From Branchiostoma floridae (taxonomy: Eukaryota; Chordata; Leptocardii; Amphioxiformes; Branchiostomatidae), in assembly GCF_000003815.2 (NCBI RefSeq), contig NC_049983.1, positions 7,954,319 through 8,018,318 on the forward strand: DNA of 64,000 nucleotides. Direction: 5' to 3'. Under the pieces are notes generated by a model. That model did no database searches, had not been told where the DNA came from, and saw only the letters and a list, made by a program, of their open reading frames with translations. The number at the start of each line of letters is the position of its first letter. Position 1 is the stretch's first letter. Below are positions 59,501 through 64,000 of the stretch, in pieces. The position numbers were made by a program, and so were the translations under genes.

Positions 59501-62500
59501 AGTTTGGATACCTGTACATCGTGATGAACTACTGTGACGGAGGTGACCTGTTCACCAGGCTGAAGGGACAGAGCGGGCGGCCCCTGGAGGAGCCCGTGCT
59601 GGTCGAGTGGTTTGTGCAGATCGCCATGGCGATACAGGTATGACTTTGGAACTCATAACTGAGCAACAATAAATGATACTATGACATGTAGGATTGTTAC
59701 GATGCTATTTCATGGGACCTGTCCTCGGTGCTGAAGTTATTAAGTACAAAATGTATGGTTGAGTGGTTTGTGCAGATTGCCATGGTGATGCAGCTATGAC
59801 TTTGACTCATGACTGACCAAAAAGTAACAATAGCTTGATAAACTATTGGGATAACTACAGTGCAATCCTTTCGTACCTGTCCTTGGTGCTGAATGGGGGA
59901 TGTTCCTGATATGCATAGCAGCTGTAGTCATATATCTTTCCAGGATGGTTGGTAGTTGCAGTATCAATTCATGTCAAGGCATTCTCATAGGATATGTTGA
60001 CTTGAAATTTCATCCATGTTGGTAAACGTCATCCTGAGTTAGAGTTCAACTGTAAATTTCACCCCCCCCCCAAAAAAAAGGACTTTCCCAAAATTGACCA
60101 ACTGAAGTTTTTGTCAAAGAATGATCATTCCACTGCTTCTGTTATATAACACCTGACTTGGCGACTAGTAGATTATAAGTTGCAGAATGTCTATGGCGCC
60201 CCCCTCCCCCCACCATTTCTATTGAAGGATGGTTGTATTAGGATTTGTTGTAATACTCTGTGACTTGTACCCTGGGCCCTTCTCTTCTAACAGTTTCTCA
60301 GTTTGGTTTCCGAGATTGATCATCCTAGAATACTATTTTTTTTTCATTGCAGTACCTTCATAATCACAACATCATCCACCGTAACCTGACCACTCGTAAC
60401 ATCTTCCTGACGCTGCGGTACCGGCTGCTGAAGGTAGGGGACATCGGGCTGCCGGCGGTGGTGGACGGAACCCGCTCCATGGCGGAGAAGCAGAAAGCCA
60501 TGGGCATGCCGTGCTACATGAGCCCTGAGTCACTGGCAGGGCGACGACACAGCAACGAGGTGAATACACAGTTTTACACTTTTACAGTGTCTGTTGTTGC
60601 ATAGTCTGAGCAAACACGGGATAAAAGAAGCTAAACAAAGATCCAAAGTTAAATTCTGCCCAATCATCAGTTTTCCTCTTTCTGTCAATGATGAACTTTA
60701 CAAAATTTATTACATCTGCAATGTGTATAATGCAACAAGTTGTTGAATTAATATTGGTCATTTTAAATTTGGATGCATGTTTTTTTACAGTAGCATCCCT
60801 AGGGTTTGGAGTTTGGGTTGAGAAATTCACCCTGTCTGTTTTTCAATTTTACTATGTGGGGCAACTGCAAAAGATATTGGGATGCTCAAAAAAGACTGCG
60901 GACTGCTTATTTTTCTACTGTCTGCAATTTTCATCAATGATGCCTTAAATTGTGAACATTGTAAAATAATGATTGTCATATCACTGTACTCAATACATCA
61001 AGAGCTATCCACTGATATCTCACTTAAAGGTAGAACATCAATTTTGCTCAAATTTCCAAATGGCTTGTATCTTTCCTTAATTGAAGTGACCAGTGTTAAT
61101 TAGTGTCAACTTAGCTACCCGAGTATTTCCTTCTTGTGGTCTGTGTGAACATGCAAATTCAATCCTCTCTGTAGAATGTGCTTTAGAATCATCTGTCTAT
61201 GTTAATGTCAGTCACGTTGATTTTGTTACTAGTCGGATGTGTGGGCCCTGGGTTGCTGCCTGTATGAGATGGCCTCTCTGAAGCACGCCTTCCCCTTCTA
61301 TGACAAGGACATCAACAACCTGGCCCTCAAGATTGTCAAAGGAAAGGTTGGTAACACTCCTTCTATAATAAGAATTCTGACATTGTGATTTCATTGGCAA
61401 CAATTTCTTGGATCATCATTTTTTAGTGCAGTATACTAGATTGAAAGTGCAATTTTGACCCCTCAATTTATTGTTGAAAAAATATATTGATATGTAGAGA
61501 CAACTTGAACATTGGACTTTCAATCAATATGGTGTTTGAATCTTAAGCACAATGCTGTAAGCCAACTACTTTTTGATAGAGTGATTTACTCTCAGACTGA
61601 TATTGTTGTTGCATATTTTCTACTGTTAATCATTGATAATAACACAATGAATGAATGAAGACCTTTATTGTACATACATTGTATATACTCACTGGGTTCA
61701 GTACTAGTAGTAGTAGTAGTAGTAGCAGTTGTCCACTGTGTTCTGCCATTGCAGTGGTCTGGATACTCTGCATCAGCATTCAGTCTTTCTTCAGTACTGA
61801 TCACAACAAAATGATAGCTGACAAATACATGGCATATTTACAATGTCAACCAACACAAGGATCAAATTCTTCCAGTATACTAAGGGAATTCGACTTCTCA
61901 CTTCTTTGTGATATTTGATCAACATGATCTTTGTTGTATAGTCTACATTCTACTATAAAATGCTGTTCATTTTCTAACATAATGTATGTTCTATCGTGTC
62001 AGATGGGTCCGCTGTACAACAGTTACAGCCGTGACCTTGTGGACCTGATCAAGGACATGCTGCAGATAGAGCCCGACCAGCGCCCGACCGTACGCACCAT
62101 CCTCCGCACCAAGTTCATCAAGAAACATGTGTCCAAGTTCCTGGAGGAATCTATCAGAGAGTGAGTCTTAGTAGAGATACCAAAAGTCATATCTTAGATT
62201 TTATCTAAGAACTTAGAGAAAACAATAAATGTAATGATTTAGTCAATGAAATGATGTTTAACTCAAGGCATCCGAATTTGATCTTAAAGACATTGGCATT
62301 GAGGTCTTTACGTCTATTAGTAAGAACATTTCCAAGATGAATATTTTAACAGGTTGTTGAGTTAAATCACTGGCAGCTACAATATAATGTGTCTGCTCAA
62401 ACTAACTAATCAACTAACTAACAATTGTGTTGTTTGTCTCCCTCCAAGCTCCTACGGAATGAGGTGCGATGTGTGAGTAACTAACCCGTCCCTGTCTCCC

Positions 62501-63618
62501 GTGTGCCCTTCCATCTTTCCCTTCCTAATGTCACGTATTCCCTTTTAACCTGAACATCACTCCATAGCTTATTTCTTGCACTTAAAAAGCTTAAATCCTC
62601 CATAATAGTTATTTTGTTAATGCATGATTGCTTTTTCACAGAATTTAGACATCAAAATCAACATTATATTGTGCACATTGTTGGCGAAAATACATGCACA
62701 ACAACTGAAAAGCAACTGTGCAAGGAATTTAATTCTTAAGTAGAAATATAACGCTATACATTGTCTAAGTATTGTTTACTCTGATACCTAATCACTAACT
62801 CCTTCTTAGTTAGATATGTTATCAATAGAAAAAACTCATCATTGAACTCGTCATTATCTGCAGTCGATTCCCCACCTCCCCTGCCTGGGATGAGTACAAC
62901 CAGTACCGCTTCCCCTCCCCTCCCTCCTCCCCCACCCCTGGGGACAGTGAGCAGTCCCAAGAGGAGGACACTCCAAAGAAGAGGGTGGTCACCGGACCGC
63001 TGGTAGATATGGAAGTCAAAACTAAGGAGACAGCTAAGGTAATATGATAATTATGAATTGTGACTATATATTTCATATATCACTATACTTTCATTAATTT
63101 ATGCAAATTGGGCCATGACTTGCATCATAAGCATTATGATAAAAATAATTAGATCATCATTTAATCTATTTATATGAAAAAAAACATGATATGTCAACAC
63201 ATTCTTGAGTTGTTAATTCAGTTCTAGTTATTCTCTTTCAAAATAGGAAACAAAACTGGCCCCTGCAGTTCTAAGAAAGTTGCTAGAGGGCCCAAACCTA
63301 GTAGTATTCCCTGTCTGAAGAACTACTGCTCAAACATGATATGTCATGAAAGGCTCTTTGACAGGACATGAAACAGAAAAAAATATCATTAAAGTAAGAA
63401 GTAAACCCTGTGTTTTTCCTTTCTAGGCTAAACCATTTGGTGCGCCTGTACGTGTGCCTCCCTCATCAGATCCAGTGGAGATCCCCAGGAAACGAGCCCG
63501 AGAAGAACCTCCTGAGGAGACCATCGATGATGATGATGATGATATCGACAACATCAGTCAGACCAGCTCAGAGGTGGAACTGATGAGGCTGACGGAGGAG
63601 TTCCTTAAAGAAGCTGAG
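53506..63618 (+). CDS. NEK-family pseudokinase with unassigned N-terminal region (partial)
   Basis: Fourteen exons join in phase to 785 residues and the gene runs off the right edge: 53506-53635, 55491-55720, 55907-56018, 56440-57036, 57163-57209, 57437-57466, 58150-58248, 58838-58966, 59503-59637, 60353-60559, 61233-61346, 62003-62160, 62864-63038, 63427-63618. Residues 1-158 form a compact Met/Gly-led region with a [20 protein letters not shown] core that I cannot assign. About 160-380 is Ser/Pro-rich. The kinase domain (about 390-650) keeps the glycine loop GSGSFG (397-402), Lys419 (YAMK), Asn519 and Asp533 (GDIG). However, HRD reads HRN (Asn514), the next Lys is Thr, and GTPYY is GMPCY. 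It therefore probably binds nucleotide but is a weak or dead kinase. The tail has a basic run (PRKRAREE) and an acidic run. It lies in tandem with NEK4. The 30-bp exon at 57437 is tentative. Confidence 0.82.
53679..54033. mobile_element. Intact GGCCACACC miniature element
   Basis: Perfect 19-bp inverted repeats, GGCCACACCAATTTAATTT (53679-53697) and its complement (54015-54033), bound 355 bp in intron 1 of the second NEK gene. Both sides carry TTA, a 3-bp target duplication of the kind PIF/Harbinger elements make. The inside is poly-A/T rich with TCTCGGAT and ATCCGAGAA blocks. There is no coding sequence. Confidence 0.85.
54292..54503. mobile_element. TACTGTAAATGCA miniature element with TTCGCGG core
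   Basis: A 212-bp element is bounded by 13-bp perfect inverted repeats TACTGTAAATGCA (54292-54304) and TGCATTTACAGTA (54491-54503). It contains GTTCGCGGTGG, GTTTTCGCGGTGACC, CACTTCACCGCGAACTT and CCACCGCGAACATTT, which also pair with one another. Decayed relatives lie near 3040-3235 and 3975-4050. Confidence 0.85.
54606..54812. mobile_element. Palindromic TTTACCTTTATTCA element
   Basis: The first and last ~36 bp are inverted repeats (AGTTTACCTTTATTCAAAGG on the left, ATAAAGGTGAACT on the right). Inner GGGTATTTAGGGATATCA and GATATCCCGAAATACCC blocks also pair, so almost the whole 207 bp can fold on itself. A related, more diverged copy lies at 56057-56234. Confidence 0.8.
56057..56234. mobile_element. 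Related palindromic element, diverged
   Basis: This copy in intron 3 of the second NEK gene has GGGTATTAAGGGATATCAAG, GATATCCCTATATACC and TGAATAAAGGTGAACT in the order seen at 54606-54812. Its left end is truncated. Confidence 0.6.
58738..58762. repeat. (TA)n tract
   Basis: An interrupted TA dinucleotide repeat in an intron of the second NEK gene. Confidence 0.9.
61705..61727. repeat. (AGT)n tract
   Basis: About seven AGT/TAG units in an intron of the second NEK gene. Confidence 0.9.
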
Positions 63619-63668
63619 GTTAGACATTGTTCTTTCTATTTCAAGACTCCATTGTTCAGTGTGTGTGT

Positions 63669-63682
63669 GGGGGGGGGGGGGG
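63669..63682 (+). repeat. Run of 14 G after (GT)n
   Basis: A G tract following GTGTGTGTG, about 50 bp after the donor of the last exon seen in the window. Confidence 0.95.
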
Positions 63683-63894
63683 TGCAATAACCATGTGCAC
63701 AGTGTTCTATGGACAGATTTCATATGTAAACTTTTGCAAATATATTGCACATTAGTCCTAGTATGGTGATGCACTCAATGCAAAACTACTGGTTGGGAGC
63801 TGAGTCAGCAAATTGCAGATTACCCCTTTCTGAGAGTGAGTCCTATAATAGAACGGTCAAACAAATTCAAAGTCACAATGATAGCTTTAAATTG

Positions 63895-63985
63895 GGGATG
63901 TCCTTGTGGTTCAACTTGTAGCAGCCTCACAGTTGAGCTCCTGGTTTCAATTACTTGGTAACTGGGAGTTCAAGTCATTACCAAA
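63895..63985 (+). repeat. Possible tRNA-derived SINE head
   Basis: GTGGTTCAACTTGTAGCA resembles a tRNA A box and GGGAGTTCAAGTC a B box, about 55 bp apart. No clean cloverleaf forms, so this is not a functional tRNA gene. A tRNA-derived SINE running off the window edge is possible. Confidence 0.3.
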
Positions 63986-64000
63986 TGGGGTCATGACATG

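Noticed and set aside
62452-62474. Possible 22-bp microexon between the kinase-end exon and the next exon of the second NEK gene
   Set aside because: Including it would break the frame into the exon at 62864, whereas direct splicing 62160/62864 keeps phase.

Overview
This is a 64 kb stretch of animal nuclear DNA. It is intron-rich, with GT-AG introns of roughly 0.1-3.5 kb, coding exons clearly richer in GC than the surrounding AT-rich DNA, many short inverted-repeat elements, and two 100-base assembly gaps. Gene content and repeat style fit an invertebrate deuterostome, most likely an amphioxus (Branchiostoma). That assignment is inference; no taxon-specific search could be run. I assembled six protein-coding genes exon by exon. 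Every exon junction keeps phase.

Layout. (1) 667-2702, minus strand: a two-exon gene for a 198-residue secreted protein that I do not recognise. (2) 7333-11176, plus strand: a five-exon gene for a 619-residue protein with a C-terminal trypsin-like domain of FAM111 type. (3) 13668-23820, minus strand: RUVBL1 (pontin), 13 exons, 456 residues, the same length as the human protein. Its ninth intron holds a 3.3 kb element with ~1.1 kb inverted arms, itself inserted in an older miniature transposon. (4) 24132-27879, plus strand: EEFSEC, the selenocysteine-specific elongation factor, four exons, 569 residues, head to head with RUVBL1 across about 310 bp. The human genes are also neighbours on chromosome 3. 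(5) 29135-34550: no confident gene, but a ~1.8-2.1 kb unit present three times in tandem, each copy with a dense CCAAT-box cluster and octamer-like sites. (6) 35127-45439, plus strand: NEK4, 15 exons, 710 residues. (7) 46.8-53.5 kb: gene-poor, with candidate untranslated exons and one possible BACK-domain remnant. (8) 53506-63618 and beyond the right edge, plus strand: a second NEK-family gene, 785 residues inside the window. Its kinase domain has lost the catalytic-loop aspartate (HRD reads HRN), and it is fused to a long N-terminal region I cannot assign.

Togetherness. RUVBL1 and EEFSEC are housekeeping genes that probably share a promoter. The two NEK genes are tandem paralogues with largely matching intron positions and phases, one apparently active and one apparently a pseudokinase. 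There is no operon-like or mobile gene cassette. The points most worth following are the NEK pseudokinase with its unassigned N-terminal region, the triplicated promoter-like module, the nested long-inverted-repeat element, and the several miniature inverted-repeat families.
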